Assembly (NCBI RefSeq): GCF_010093595.1 | Contig: NW_022985438.1 | Coordinates: forward strand, 2,910,786-2,974,785 | Origin: Mytilinidion resinicola | Lineage: Eukaryota > Ascomycota > Dothideomycetes > Mytilinidiales > Mytilinidiaceae | Reading direction: 5' to 3' | DNA: 64,000 nucleotides | In this document: positions 33,359 to 44,810 of the stretch, one piece after another | Layout of the letters: each line of letters begins with the position of its first letter | How positions within the stretch are numbered: the first letter of the stretch is position 1 | Made by a program: the position numbers and the translations under genes | The notes under the pieces: generated by a model | Told to the model about the DNA's origin: nothing | Databases searched by the model: none | What the model saw: only the letters and a program-made list of their open reading frames with translations

Positions 33359-34094
33359 ATTATGACTAGAGGATATGGTGATACGATGCTATGAAAGGAC
33401 CGATGGTTTGGGGATCGCGCTTGTCCTGGCTTCCGCATGGGGGTCAGGTCCTTACCTAGAATTGAAATGAAAAAAGCATTTTACAATCTTCTTGGTTGAA
33501 TTCTTTGTCATGTGATAATGACCTTCGGAATATCTGGGGTGGGAGACTGATTCAGAAGTTGTGGATCTGATCATCGAGATTTGAACACCTACGGACAGCA
33601 GGGCACGCTGGGCATGAAAACAGTGGCACACTCACCGAGCACTCTGCCTGTGTGTACACACGAGATAGCTTGTTCTAGAACTAGTGTGCCACTTTTTCCA
33701 TGCCCCGCGTGCAGGGCTACTTGGGATTATTACGGATATCAAATCTTATGATATGAGTTTCATATCCTTGCAAGCAGAGATTGATTTCAGGCGCTCAAGG
33801 CTATCAAAGGCCTTCGAAGACTTCAGCAAGCTAATGGAACGTGCACATTACTCAAGCCTAGAGGCCAATACTCTGAGTATATGAACTGTCCATCCACTTC
33901 AAATTGTAGACCCGTCCAGTAGCATACATGCTCTAGCTGAACAGTGTACCCAAGCAGCTTTATCACATCCTTGCTCTCTGCCGATCCGATCCGAGATGGC
34001 TCTCCCAAAAACCTCTATCTTCCAGCTCTCAGCTCCTTTGACAGCCCGTCTTTCCGAGCCATCTAATTCCCAACAGGTCGTATTGCAGACATGA
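33359..34094. other. Convergent intergenic region with MITE-like element
   Basis: Separates the 3' ends of the NDP kinase gene and the minus-strand gene at 34095. It contains the inverted-repeat element at 33605-33710. No gene seen. Confidence 0.55.
33605..33710. mobile_element. MITE-like element, 106 bp, 29-bp TIRs, GCAGGGC flanks
   Basis: Left end 33605-33633 (starts ACGCTGGGCATG) and right end 33682-33710 (reverse complement starts ACGCGGGGCATG) match at 25 of 29 positions, sharing AGTGGCACACT. The 48-bp interior has a small palindrome TGTGTACACA. The heptamer GCAGGGC directly flanks both ends (33598-33604 and 33711-33717), which reads as a target-site duplication. No coding capacity. Alternatively it is a transcriptional hairpin between convergent genes, but the direct flanking repeat favours a transposed element. 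Confidence 0.7.
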
Positions 34095-36347
34095 TTACTC
34101 GTCTGCCTCCGGCTTGACTTTCACATCCTCTGACTTCTTGTCCGCCTCCTGCTCAACAATCGCCCCCTCGCCAGCTTGCAGAGCCTCTTTCTGCTCCGCC
34201 TGATATCTCTCCCACTCAGCCCTGTTCTTCTCGCCCTCCTCCCGCTTCGCCCTCTTCCTGTTATTATAATAATCCTTCTTCTGCTCCCACTTCTCCTTCC
34301 GCTTCGCCTTGCCCTCCTCCCCCCTCCTCTCCCGATGCCGCATCAACGACCCCTGCCCCCTCGTCCGCTTCCTCTCATTCAACTCCCTCACCTCCTCACT
34401 CAACCCCTCCCCCAGGCCCCTCACCTCCCTCTCCCCAATCCTCGCCCTGACCTCCTGAACCACCACATCCCGAATCCCCTCCACCACCGTCCCCGCCAAC
34501 CCCTCCGGCACACAAAACGGCGCCACCTCCCCACTGCACCCACACCCACTCCTCTGCCCCACCTTCATCTTCTTCCCATTCTTCCCCCCCTCCACCCTCC
34601 TTCCCGGCTCCGCCTTCCGCACACCCTCCCACGGCCTCCCCCAAACCGCCTCCACCACCCTATCCGCCACCACCGCCGCGCCCACCGCGGGCAGTCTCGC
34701 GCTCGCCACCACCGGCATCGCCCTGCTCGGCGGCCGCACCCGCCCTACCCGCGCCAGTGCCATCAGCACCTGCGCCTCCTGCGGCACGCTGCCGGGAAAC
34801 CGCCGCTGCCAGAGGTCCTGGAACGCCGTGTCGCCGCTGAGGTGGCTCTTCAGCGTCGCGGGCCAGCCGTGCAGGCCGCGCGGGAGCACGGACCCGGGGA
34901 ACACGAGGCTGAAGGCCGCTTTGTGGCGGTCCATTTTCGGGTCTGCGGGGGGAGTGGCGCTGAGGGGCAGGATGGTGAGGTGGGAGGCGAGCGCGGCGAG
35001 CGCGGCGCAGCGCGGGTGCAGGAGGGTGCGGGCGGCGCGCGGTTGCGAGGTTGTGTGCCGGAGCCAGGCGGTTAGGGCGGTGCCGTAGGGGAGGCGGGTG
35101 AGGGGGGTGAGGCGGGGGGTGCGGAAGAGGGTTGTTAGGTGGGGGTGGGTGGAGTGGTTGAAGGAGACGGTGGAGGTGGAGGAATGGTCTTCGTTTTTGG
35201 GAGTGGTCTTGTCCTTGGGGGCGTCTCCGTCCTTGGGAGCGTTTTCGTTCGCGAGAGTGGTTCCTTTCTTAGGAGTGTTTTCGTCCATGAGAGTGGCTCC
35301 GTTCTTGAGGGTGTCGATGCAGGTTCCGTACATATCGAGCAAGTCCTTGAGCCCGGTGACCATGTGGTCCCATTGTAGCAGCGTCGTGGTCCAGTGGAGC
35401 GGATCTGGGGTTCTGCTTTCAGGAGCTTCGTGGTTAGACACCGAGGAAAGCGCCCTCTCGATATCTTTGAAGACCCACCGCAGACGAATCCTGAGTATGA
35501 TATGTAAGGCGTACGCGCAATCGTGATCGAACTCGCCCTTCTTCAGCGATGCCATCGCTTGACGCAGTCTGAGCTCGTAAGCGTCGTCAACCTCCACATC
35601 CTCTTTCCTATGAAGAGCCTGCTGGACAACCCGAATGACAGCATCTACAAGCGTCATACCCATCGACGAAATCTTAGGTTGATCTTTCGCCAGGAAGGTC
35701 AAGGGTTCGAAGTCTTCTCCGAAGTGCGGAAGGTCGCTGAGAATAAACGACACGAAGCTCGACTGCTCGACACCAAAGCTGAGCCGATGGACGTACTCAG
35801 GCAGTCCCGCGCCCAGGGAATATGTCAAAAACGCGCGCTTGAATCTTGCTCGCTTGGTTGGCTGTTGGAAATGGTTGTGGTATGCCCGGAGAAGCGTGCC
35901 AAAGACCTTGACATGTCTATCGAAGCCGTCCGGGGGAGAATCAGAGTCGGGAAGGACCTCGCAGTCGGTGATCTCGTCCGGCGCGAAGAGGTACTTGTAG
36001 TTACTAGACAGCCATTAGACACTATAGTTTGAGCAGTTGAATGCTAGAGTCTCATACCTGCTTCCGGCGTCTTGGTCCATGTTCGTAGCAACCACCAGCT
36101 CGTGGTACGGCCGGCTCGAAAGCGCGTCCACCGCCGCGGCGACTGTCACGTTCTCTCCAGGCTCGCGTATTAGGAGCACAGACAAAGCCACCGCTTCTCT
36201 GTGCTTGGGGTTTGTGTGCGCTGGGGGCTTCGAGCTGTCGTTGGGAAACTTGTCCATCACGAGCGAGCACATGGTCGAGAGGGCGCGGATCTGCTGGTCT
36301 AGCTCGTATGCCCACTGCTTCTCGCGATCATGTTGACTGGCCTCCAT
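34095..36347 (-). CDS. Unrecognised 732-residue protein, charged C-terminus
   Basis: Two exons on the minus strand, 36347-36058 and 36003-34095, joined by a 54-bp intron whose CTAG acceptor gives the continuous reading DAGSSNYKYLFAPDEITD. I do not recognise the family. The N-terminal half (about 1-330) is rich in alpha-helical hydrophobic and charged pattern (FILSDLPHFGEDFEPLTFL, HIILRIRLRWVFKDIERAL) and looks globular. A short degenerate repeat follows at about 370-410 (variants of NENAPKDG). The last ~120 residues are strongly basic/acidic and likely coiled coil (KRKEKWEQKKDYYNNRKRAK), ending acidic. A Cys pair (GCGCSG) occurs around residue 590. No transmembrane segment. Function unknown. 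Confidence 0.68.
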
Positions 36348-37181
36348 CTTGGGTGTACGTTAGCAGAGATGCGATGGGTGCAGTGGAAGTCAGAAGTAGT
36401 GAAGCGGGATTTGGTGTGGTGCAAAGCGTGTCGCGTTAGTGAATCAGGAATCAAGCAAGTTTGAAGAGATCAAGAAAATAGGCAGTACTGACTTTGTCTT
36501 TAACCCACCGCACAACCCGTATCACTATTGAGAGCATACGTTGCATTCGAATGTACAGGGCGGTGTGAAAACTCTATGTGAGTATGACCATGGACGTCGG
36601 CAATGGGGCCTATCCGCTTAGGTTTGTTGAGGGATTGAACCTTGGAAACACAGCAAAGAGACCTTGGTCCACAAAAGCGTTCACTATACGGCAATGGAGA
36701 ACAATTCAGCTATTGGTTGGATGGAAGACTGAAGAGATGGCGATAGATCACGTGGTCCTCATCCAGATTCTATCGGTCTACGTCACTCTGATTGGAAACA
36801 AACAGACCTCAGAGTGCCTAGGCCAGGCAAGGCGCCGCTCAGAAATGCCAGCTTACCACGTGAATGTTCTCACCGTCCAAGCTCACCATCGATACCCCCT
36901 ACACTCGTTGCTGAATCACTGGCCTCAAGAGTCATTCATGGTGGGCTAGTATCTGTCAGGAAGAAGCACATAAGAAGGGAATGATTTATGAAGCTAGCAT
37001 AAAGGACACTAGTGTAGATCGCGAGGAGAGCACTCACTGAATTGGCATGGCAGATCACGCTGCTGATTGCTCGTCGTCCGCTCCAGGGCAAAGAATTGTC
37101 ACCATCCGAGGCTCGACCCTAATGCGCATGGGAGCATGACTTTAGAGTACAGAGCTTTTATCTCAGGGACGAGCATGGCTC
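36348..37181. other. Intergenic region, no gene seen
   Basis: About 830 bp between the 5' end of the preceding minus-strand gene and the 3' end of SEN2. Only short frames without domains. Confidence 0.5.
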
Positions 37182-38534
37182 TCAGTCGCGATTTCGATTT
37201 GGAATCCATCTCCGCAACACAAACTCGCGAACCTTGTACTGTTTCAGGATCTTGCCAATGTCGGTCTGCCCAGCTGCTACCTCGATCTGCGTAGGTGGCG
37301 GTATATCCACATATACTAGAACCAAGCTCTTGTGTACTTGTGTCTGAACACGGTTGACTCGATGCAGCCACCACCAATCCCGTTCAACACCCTGCTGAGC
37401 TGCTGCTTTCTGGTCCGGATGCTCGGACCAATATGGATCGCTGTATGACGGTATGATAATTACAGCAAACTCAGCATGAGAGAACACAGGTCCTCTATTG
37501 TAGAGCAGGTAGTCGACAGCGAATTTCACGCCTGGACGGACTACCCAGCCTAACGATCGGAAGTGATGGTAGACAACGTATTTCAGGAGGAAGGCACCAT
37601 CCGGCTGTAAGTATTGGGACTCACCAGGCGGGAAGGTCGAGTGTTCAGCAAACAGTCCCATAAGCTTCGAAGACGACATCGGTGAGTTTTTGTCAGATAC
37701 CTCAAGGGCACCAAGAGCGTAGACTAAGAAGAAGGCTTCTTCGCACGTCAGTTGTAAATGCTCCTGATCCTCGATTTCTTCGTCGAGGTCCTCATCCGCT
37801 TTGTCAAGGACATTTGCGGCATCTTGGGTTGACGTTGTGACAGTCTCTGTGTCTGGAAGCAGTGTGGATGAAGGCAAGGCAACGACGGAATCAAGTGTTA
37901 CGTTATTTGCAATGGAAGCATCGGCAGCCCCATTGAGCTCAGACTCATCATGACTCTCAGGAATGTGAGTTCCCACCGGCAACTTTCCTTCGTCCTTCAG
38001 CTGCTGTTCGATAGTCTCTCTTTCTTTCCTTGCACGCTCTAATTTGAATTGACGTCGGGTCTCCCGTCTCTGCCGCGTTACTTCTTCGCTGGTTTCGAAG
38101 GCTATGAGCCCTCGCCTTCTCTTTTCCTGGTCTAGCCAGCGAGGTTCACTGCGACTGAGCGTGCCCTTTCCGTAGAAGCCTTGTTCCCAGAGAGCTCGAA
38201 TTGTAACAGCATCTGTAATATGCACAGCTTGCGTGTCGTGGGAGAAGTAGCCTTTGTAGAGATTCGGTAAGTGAGATGACGGCGGCCAGAAGTATTGGGA
38301 GACCACTGTCAAGATGATGCGCGCAACAGACAGTGGGTTGTGAGGAATAAAAGATGGCACGGGGTATATTTCTAGTGGCAGAGGGTGGCTGTGTATCTGA
38401 GCGTAGTTGGGTTTCTTCGGCCTAGGCGTCCGCTCTTGAGGTTTCACAGCGACCTTCTCAGGCAGCTTCCCATCCTCATGGCCCGTTATTACAGGTGGTA
38501 CCACTCCATTCGCACCTTCGACTTTGGAAGTCAT
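37182..38534 (-). CDS. SEN2: tRNA-splicing endonuclease subunit Sen2
   Basis: Catalytic subunit of the heterotetrameric endonuclease that excises introns from precursor tRNAs; Sen2 cuts the 5' splice site. A single exon of 450 residues. The N-terminal domain has YPVPSFIPHNPLSV and the ALWEQGFYGKGTLSRSEPRW block typical of Sen2. The C-terminal nuclease fold carries the catalytic triad residues: Tyr in VDYLLYNRGP, His in PVFSHAEFAV, and Lys in VHKSLVLVYV. The linker (about 165-260) is charged and disordered. An intron-containing tRNA-Trp substrate lies in this same window at 19510-19596. Confidence 0.93.
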   Translation of the reverse strand: MTSKVEGANGVVPPVITGHEDGKLPEKVAVKPQERTPRPKKPNYAQIHSHPLPLEIYPVPSFIPHNPLSVARIILTVVSQYFWPPSSHLPNLYKGYFSHDTQAVHITDAVTIRALWEQGFYGKGTLSRSEPRWLDQEKRRRGLIAFETSEEVTRQRRETRRQFKLERARKERETIEQQLKDEGKLPVGTHIPESHDESELNGAADASIANNVTLDSVVALPSSTLLPDTETVTTSTQDAANVLDKADEDLDEEIEDQEHLQLTCEEAFFLVYALGALEVSDKNSPMSSSKLMGLFAEHSTFPPGESQYLQPDGAFLLKYVVYHHFRSLGWVVRPGVKFAVDYLLYNRGPVFSHAEFAVIIIPSYSDPYWSEHPDQKAAAQQGVERDWWWLHRVNRVQTQVHKSLVLVYVDIPPPTQIEVAAGQTDIGKILKQYKVREFVLRRWIPNRNRD

Positions 38535-39024
38535 CTCGGGGTCCAGATGGCGTCGTTTCGCCTAGTTCTTGTGATACGTTAGCTTTCAGCCGAGCGAATA
38601 GACATGAAAGCATAATGATGATGTTTGAAGTTGCTCAGATACCGTTGTAGTCTAATACAAATTGGTCTCTCAGAGGAGAACGAAGAAATCAAAATTCGCT
38701 CTTCAAGTGTACAATAAGGTGTCATCTTCGCAATTTGACGCGTCGCCAGTGGGAAAAAGGTTAGAGCTTCACTTACAGTTCTCAGCCCAAGCTGATGGAC
38801 GGATGGACAAGCAGACGACCGACAGAAGTGAGGGTTGCCGTAGACATCTCCAAGCTTGGTGATCGTAGGAGCTTGGAGCAGCGCAGATTTTGATGTGAGT
38901 CGAAAAGGCTGCGGCGCTACATTCTTCCGGAGCTCTTATCGATAAGACACCACTGCAGAAGAATGTCAACGGGACAGGTCAGACGTTCATTCATCCAGCA
39001 TAGAACGGTTCTAGACACGCAGAC
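38535..39024. other. Divergent promoter region of SEN2 and scramblase genes
   Basis: 490 bp between two start codons in opposite directions. No further gene seen. Confidence 0.55.
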
Positions 39025-40811
39025 ATGTTCCTCACAACGAGGTGGTCCTTGAGACTACCTCGACTAATCTACAGGCCTCTGTCGACCTCCAACCGACCCC
39101 GAGGCCGTCCCCTAAAGAACTCCCTTAACAAATCGCCACCTTCGCAATTCGTCCGATCACAGAAACAACCTCAAGAGCCTGTCCCAGCACAGCCAAGTAG
39201 CGATCCGTCTAAGATTGAAGCGGTGTCAACAGCTTTGAGTCAGGCGTCTGATGCAGATAACAACCTCCTCACACCTGTTCATATACCAGAGGATCCCCAT
39301 GGCGTCCTTAAAGAGAACCACCCCGCGGTTTCGCTACTCCACAACTCTTCCATCATAGTACAGCGACAGATCGAAATGATGAATGTGTTTTTAGGATTCG
39401 AGCAAGCAAATCGATATGTAATAATGGACCCGCATGGAAATCATATTGGCTATTTGGCAGAACAAGAGCATGGAATGGGGAACGCTATTGCTCGCCAGAT
39501 GCTCCGGACCCACCGGAGCTTCACGACACATGTATTTGATAAGCACGAGCAAGAAGTACTTCGGGTACGTAGATCTATGTTACCTAGACGTTATAAAACA
39601 ACCCAGATTTCCATTAAATCTATCTACATTGGTTCTCACAAATGTCCTAGTTTCATCGTCCTTTCAGCTGGATTTCTTCAAGGATCAGAGTCTATGATGC
39701 CCAAAACGATACTGAATCATACTCGCCCTCCACATCTCTACAAGGCACGAGTGTTGGCTCTATTGCTAGCCAAACGTCCTCCCATATCTCGTCCATACCT
39801 CTCTCACAAATGCGAATTATCGGATCGGCCGAGCAAGAGTGGGCACCTTTACGTCGCAAATACAACTTGTTCCTCGCACGCAACCTCAACCAAACCCAAC
39901 CCGACCCGAACCTGCCCCAACTAACATCAGGCGATCTTCCACTATCGAACTCCAAAGCTTTACAAGTAGTAGAAGGCGACTCGCGCGAGACTGGAATGAT
40001 GCAGTTTGCTCGTGTCGACGAGCCATTCTTATCCTGGGACTTCACGCTATTATCAGAAGATCAAAGACTACTCGGCTCCGTCAACAGGAACTTTGCGGGC
40101 TTTGCAAGGGAAATCTTCACCGATACTGGCGTGTACGCGTTGCGTATGGACGCGGCGGGTCTCGCATCGGAGCCGTCGCATATCATTTCGAAGACCAGTG
40201 CACGTCACAAGGAAGACATACAGTTGACACCCGGAATGACGCTCGACCAACGGGCGGTCATGCTTGCCACCGCGGTGAGCATCGACTTCGACTATTTCAG
40301 CAGACACAGTTCTCAAACTGGCGGCATGGGATTCATGCCACTGTGGTTTCCCATGGGCGGCGGTGAAGCTGCTGGAGGCGCTGCTGCTGGAGGCGCGGCT
40401 GAGGCTGGTGCGGTTGGAGCGGGTACTGCAGAGGCGGGGACTGCTATGGGCGAAGTTGGATCTGTAGCAAGAGGTGTTGGATCCGGCGAAGGGGCGATAG
40501 CCGGTGCAGGGACGATGGCTGGATATGAAGCCATGCAAAGAGGTAGAGGCTCCTCCCCGCAACCAAATGAGGAGGAAAGTAAAGGGGACCCCTTCGGTGC
40601 AGGAGGAGACCCGCGAGACGGTGACAGCCCGTGGGCTTCAGACGAAGACTCACATTGGTTCGGGGACGATTCTCCGGGCAGCAGTTCTGGCCCAGAAGAT
40701 GGCGGGAGCAATCTCTCCTCGGGATCACAGGGACCACAAGGTGGTGATGGAGGCGGAGGAGAAGGCGGAGGCTGGATGGATAGTTTTGGTGATTTCTTTG
40801 GCGGTGATTGA
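39025..40811 (+). CDS. Mitochondrial phospholipid scramblase family protein (Aim25-like)
   Basis: Two exons, 39025-39564 and 39651-40811, encode 566 residues. The N-terminus MFLTTRWSLRLPRLIYRPLS is rich in Arg, Leu and Ser with no acidic residue, a likely mitochondrial presequence. The scramblase domain begins around residue 95 with LLHNSSIIVQRQIEMMNVFLGFEQANRYVI, continues through RTHRSFTTHVFDKHEQEVLRFHRPFSWISSRIRVYD, and ends with DFDYFSRHS. The C-terminal ~150 residues are low complexity: a Gly/Ala-rich stretch (GGEAAGGAAAGGAAEAG) and a Gly/Asp/Ser tail. Yeast Aim25 is the best-known fungal relative; its lipid-transport role is inferred from family membership. Confidence 0.9.
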
Positions 40812-41169
40812 AGCAGTCAGAGCAGACAAATGTATCACCACCCTGTATTCGGATAGTCTGTAAATCAAAACGCAATATCCAACTCAATACGAGTAGCACG
40901 AGAAGATCTGTGTATTTGAACTAAACATAAGCTACACCTGTCAAATTAACTACAACGACCAATAAAGATTGCGCTAGGCACGTGCGTCATTGTCGCAAAC
41001 TCCACGAACCTCAACCTTCACATTCACTCTCCAAGAGAACACCTCTCACCAACACTTCAACACGCCACTCCCAAATAGGCAGCTCTCTTACTGGCACCGC
41101 CAATAGCTCCATCTCCCACTCTCCAAACCAAACCACGCCTCACAACCTCCCAACTCTTCTACCCCCACC
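40812..41169. other. Intergenic region upstream of UBC7
   Basis: 358 bp with C/A-rich leader before the UBC7 start. No gene seen. Confidence 0.55.
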
Positions 41170-41744
41170 ATGGCCAACCCCGCCAGCAAACGCCTCTTCA
41201 AAGAATACCGCGGCCTCTCCTCCGACCCTCCCGAAGGCATCACCGCCGGCCCCGTCACCGAGGACGACATGTTCCTGTGGGAAGCGCTAATCCAAGGGCC
41301 CGAAGGCACGCCCTTCGAAGGCGGCATCTTCCCCGCGGAGCTCAAGTTCCCCAAGGACTACCCGCTCGCGCCGCCGACGATGCGCTTCACGTGCGAGATG
41401 TGGCACCCGAACGGTACTTCCCACCCTTCCCAACCACTCATGCGAAGAAGGAATTGGGGTAAAGCTGACGAGTTTGCGGGAGTTGGGCAGTGTACCAAAA
41501 CGGGACCGTGTGCATCTCGATCCTTCACCCGCCCGGCGACGACCCGAACCACTACGAGCACGCGAGCGAGCGGTGGAGCCCCATCCAGAGCGTCGAGAAG
41601 ATACTGATTAGCGTGATGAGCATGCTGGCGGAGCCGAATGATGAGAGCCCCGCGAATGTGGATGCGGCGCGGATGTGGAGGGAGCGGCGGAAGGAGTATG
41701 AGCGGATTGTGCGGGAGAATGTGAGGAAGGGGTTGGGGCTGTAG
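41170..41744 (+). CDS. UBC7: Ubiquitin-conjugating enzyme E2 Ubc7 (Ube2G-type)
   Basis: E2 that works with ER membrane ligases (Hrd1, Doa10) in ER-associated degradation. Exons 41170-41413 and 41491-41744 with a 77-bp intron give exactly 165 residues, the length of yeast Ubc7. The HPN motif (CEMWHPN) and the active-site Cys89 in [16 protein letters not shown] are present, together with the acidic-loop insertion after the cysteine ([14 protein letters not shown]) that marks this class. The C-terminus [15 protein letters not shown] is conserved. A pentanucleotide repeat lies about 60 bp after the stop. Confidence 0.95.
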
Positions 41745-42108
41745 GGGAGGTGGGGGGGAAATACGGTGATTTTAGTTGGAGCGCGCGGAAGGATCTGTTG
41801 TTAGGATGCATGGCATGGCATGGCATGGCATGGCGTTTATTGGGTTTGATAGGTTATAGTGGAGCGAGTCGGCGCTCACAGGGCAGGCGGGTTTTCATCG
41901 TCGTTAAGAAGAAAGACTGTTTTATTCAACTCATTACGAAAAGGATGAATGGTTGTCGTTTGCAAAGTGCATGCGTCGAGGACTGCAGGCTCATGCGCAA
42001 GTGTGGTCCAATCAAGTCCCGCTCGCTCATAACATCAGGATCATCCCATAGAACAGAAGGAAAAGAGCAACAGGGACAGGCCTCTCACAAGAAGACTAGT
42101 GGACAGAA
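41745..42108. other. Convergent intergenic region
   Basis: 3' ends of UBC7 and of the minus-strand gene at 42109 meet here. It contains the ATGGC repeat at 41806-41834. No gene seen. Confidence 0.55.
41806..41834. repeat. ATGGC pentanucleotide microsatellite
   Basis: About five and a half perfect copies of a 5-bp unit (GCATG/ATGGC) in the probable 3' UTR of UBC7. Confidence 0.85.
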
Positions 42109-43902
42109 TCAATCGGACTCGCTCGGCCACCCTGGGCAAAGAACCTCCTCATTCGTCTCTTCAGCAGACCCACTCGCAACCGGTGGGGATTCTGGGTCAT
42201 AGAGATCCTCCTGTTTCTCCTTTTCATCAGTCTTCGGTCTCTTCCCGGCCAAAAACGCACTGCTGGCCAGTCTCTTCTTTGAACCCGTCATATGTCCTCC
42301 CCTCATCACCGGAGCTAGTTGCAAGAATTCTGACTTTCGGTGCACGTGGCGTTTACGGTCCGCAACCAATGGATCGATGCTCTTACTATCCTCGTAGGCA
42401 TACTGCGGCATAGACAGCATCTGCCTATCGTCTTTCGACATATTGGAGTCGCCGTCGTCTATGGCATCCTCTGGTGACAGAATGATGTCAACGGCAGGCG
42501 AGCTCTCTCGGCCACGAGACATATTGGAGTCAGTTTTGGAGCTTTCCGATGACTTGGTGGCTAGACACAGTCCCTTGAATTTGCGGCGAGTGAGCTCGGG
42601 TGCCCATTGTGCCGGAGGGTATGGGGAAAACGCCTCTGCATCATAAAATCGGGTCTTCGACTTAGGGTCCCAGGCTCCACTCGACCATTGTCCATTGGGG
42701 GTGATGTCTTGAAGAGCGTTTGAAGAAGATGGCTCGGGGCTCATGGAGTCATACCTGAGTCGGTCGGGATTCGGTTCCCCTTGACCGCGGCCAGAACCCC
42801 GGATCGGCTTGGCAACAACATCCTCGTGAATATGGACAAGTGACTTCTCAAGAGGTGGTACGGTGTCTGTAGGGACCAGTGGAGCTTCAGGGGTGATGTC
42901 TTGGAGAGCAAAGATTGGAGACCCTTCGGCAGTTGGCACAAATTCCATGGGAGTAAACGCGCCGGCGTCGAAGTAATTAAAGCCTTCCGAGTTGGAGCTA
43001 CTCCGTCCTCCTTCCTCTGGAATCTCTGGGTCCAAAAGGGATGACGATCCTAAGAGCCTGTTGGCCTTTGAGATCTCATCTCTAGCACGCATAAACTCAG
43101 TAGGGGTCAGAGGCCTACAGATTGGAGACCACGTGGGAGACGGCACAGTGCTCTTGAAAGTCGACGCGGCTTCAACGAAGCGATGAGAACCTTTAAAAGT
43201 CGGGCGGGCATTTGCTCCTGTCTCGAGGCATTTTGACCCCGAAAGTAACGGCCCCAGAATGGAGGAGTGTGATTTTGTTCTGGCATGCGCAGGCTTTGGC
43301 CATGGCTGTTGTTCCAAGGGCATACCCATCTTAGACAGATAGTGAGGATCGAGTCCTTGACCCCAGGGAGGACGCCGCCAATTGATCATGTCGAATCTCT
43401 TTCGCTTTCCTTGACCATCGACACGCCTAATGGCATCCTGGAGAAGCATGCAGCGTGCTGAGCCGGCAATGATGAGCTCGTGATCTCCATTCTCGAGATA
43501 GCGCTTGTGCTGGCGCTCGTACGCATCCAGGCGAGCTTGGAGCTGGTCGAGGCTCATCTCGCAGTATCTGATCTTGAACCAATTCATCACGCGTATCGTG
43601 CCTCCATACAAAGACCAGAGGAGACTCATGTCCAGATCGGCTGTGGTGATGCAGGTGTCGGGGATGGCTATGTCTCCCATGGAAATGCGGCGTTGCTTGT
43701 AGGAACAGAACTGCAACGAGTTGTGGAACACAGCTTGTCCGGCGATGGCATCGTTGAGGATCTTGAGGCGTTGTTCGTGGTACGCAAAGGGGTGGAGTTG
43801 GTTGTGGTAGTCCCATTTTCCGTCTGCTGCTTCGTCAAAGAGACCGTCGAAACGGCTAGCGTCTTCGAGACGGGCGAGCTCGTAGAAGGCACGAACTTCC
43901 AT
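42109..43902 (-). CDS. Unrecognised 597-residue protein
   Basis: Single-exon frame from MEVRAFYELARLEDASRF. I do not recognise a family. The N-terminal ~190 residues look globular and helical: HPFAYHEQRLKILNDAI, SLQFCSYKQRRISMGDIAIP, DMSLLWSLYGGTIRVMNWF, RLDAYERQHKRYLENGDHEL. The remaining 400 residues are mostly disordered with Ser/Pro-rich sequence. They contain two short repeated motifs, ALQDITPEAPL and ALQDITPNGQW, and Asp-Ser-Asn-Met-Ser repeats (DSNMS twice). The region near 560 is basic (KKRLASSAFLAGKRPK), a possible nuclear localisation signal. The pattern of a folded N-terminus and long disordered tail suggests a regulatory or nuclear protein; not demonstrated. Confidence 0.65.
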   Translation of the reverse strand: MEVRAFYELARLEDASRFDGLFDEAADGKWDYHNQLHPFAYHEQRLKILNDAIAGQAVFHNSLQFCSYKQRRISMGDIAIPDTCITTADLDMSLLWSLYGGTIRVMNWFKIRYCEMSLDQLQARLDAYERQHKRYLENGDHELIIAGSARCMLLQDAIRRVDGQGKRKRFDMINWRRPPWGQGLDPHYLSKMGMPLEQQPWPKPAHARTKSHSSILGPLLSGSKCLETGANARPTFKGSHRFVEAASTFKSTVPSPTWSPICRPLTPTEFMRARDEISKANRLLGSSSLLDPEIPEEGGRSSSNSEGFNYFDAGAFTPMEFVPTAEGSPIFALQDITPEAPLVPTDTVPPLEKSLVHIHEDVVAKPIRGSGRGQGEPNPDRLRYDSMSPEPSSSNALQDITPNGQWSSGAWDPKSKTRFYDAEAFSPYPPAQWAPELTRRKFKGLCLATKSSESSKTDSNMSRGRESSPAVDIILSPEDAIDDGDSNMSKDDRQMLSMPQYAYEDSKSIDPLVADRKRHVHRKSEFLQLAPVMRGGHMTGSKKRLASSAFLAGKRPKTDEKEKQEDLYDPESPPVASGSAEETNEEVLCPGWPSESD

Positions 43903-44810
43903 GTCGGCGGCGTTAAGTGATGCTCAATAGGACGCCGGGAGTATGGATGAGGAGGATGCGATGGGAGTCGTGAGATGGTGGGTAGAGAAGACAACATGGT
44001 TTTAGAAGTTTGGGACATAACGAGACGACGACCGAAGGAAACTGCGAACCTTTGCATTCATGCTTACCCGTATTTACGAGCCCGTGAATGGAAAAAGAGA
44101 AAGCAGGATGCATTACTAGAAAGCGCAACGGCGTTCCTAGCGTTAGGAGCGCCTCGAGGCGTGAAGAAAAAGCAACCTGAACCTTGGAAGTACCTCCACC
44201 TCGAGGAGTCGGTTTATGTGGACATTCAAACTGAGAAGCGACGAGCTCTCTACCTGCGGCTCAAGTATGCTATAGTGTATGCGTAACCAGATGAAGCGAG
44301 AGTGGCACTCTACGGATAGTGAAGGAAGCATCGTCAATTCGGCAGGGCATGAAGCCGCTGTTATCCGAGCAATACCTGGGTTGTTTCCCGTCTGAAGACA
44401 TAACCCTAGCATAGACGTCAGGGTCCGCCCGCGTAGATTGATAATGGCCGTGGTGTTGAGTGGCCACGATGTATTTTAGTGTCAATGGGGGTCAGCCGAG
44501 TCCGGTGATTGTGCGGCATCACATCATCGCGATCTCTTGCACGGTTGGCTGTGGCGCGCGACGGGCAAGAGTTTGCTCCAAGCGGCTTCGTGTGGCAATT
44601 AGCAGCATATGATACGGCCAAGGGGCCTCCAGGCCTTCGCGGTGCAATCAAGTGTTTTCAAGCATCATTTGAGTATCATTTGAGTGTCTTTCAAGTTTAT
44701 CCTGCTGATCTGCAGTATCGCCGCCGAGTCCCCGCAAAATCTGACCCCGCCACTTCTCACTGCCAAGCAAGTGCACGAGGAATCACGCAATCGCAGAACA
44801 CAGTCCCAAC
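43903..44810. other. Divergent intergenic region upstream of sulfite oxidase
   Basis: About 900 bp carrying the promoters of the minus-strand gene at 42109-43902 and of the sulfite oxidase gene. A short direct repeat (ATCATTTGAGT twice, about 44664-44685) is visible. No gene supported. Confidence 0.5.

Noticed and set aside
34176..35075. 299-codon plus-strand frame rich in Leu, Pro, His
   Set aside because: Antisense shadow of the 732-residue gene; composition is not protein-like.
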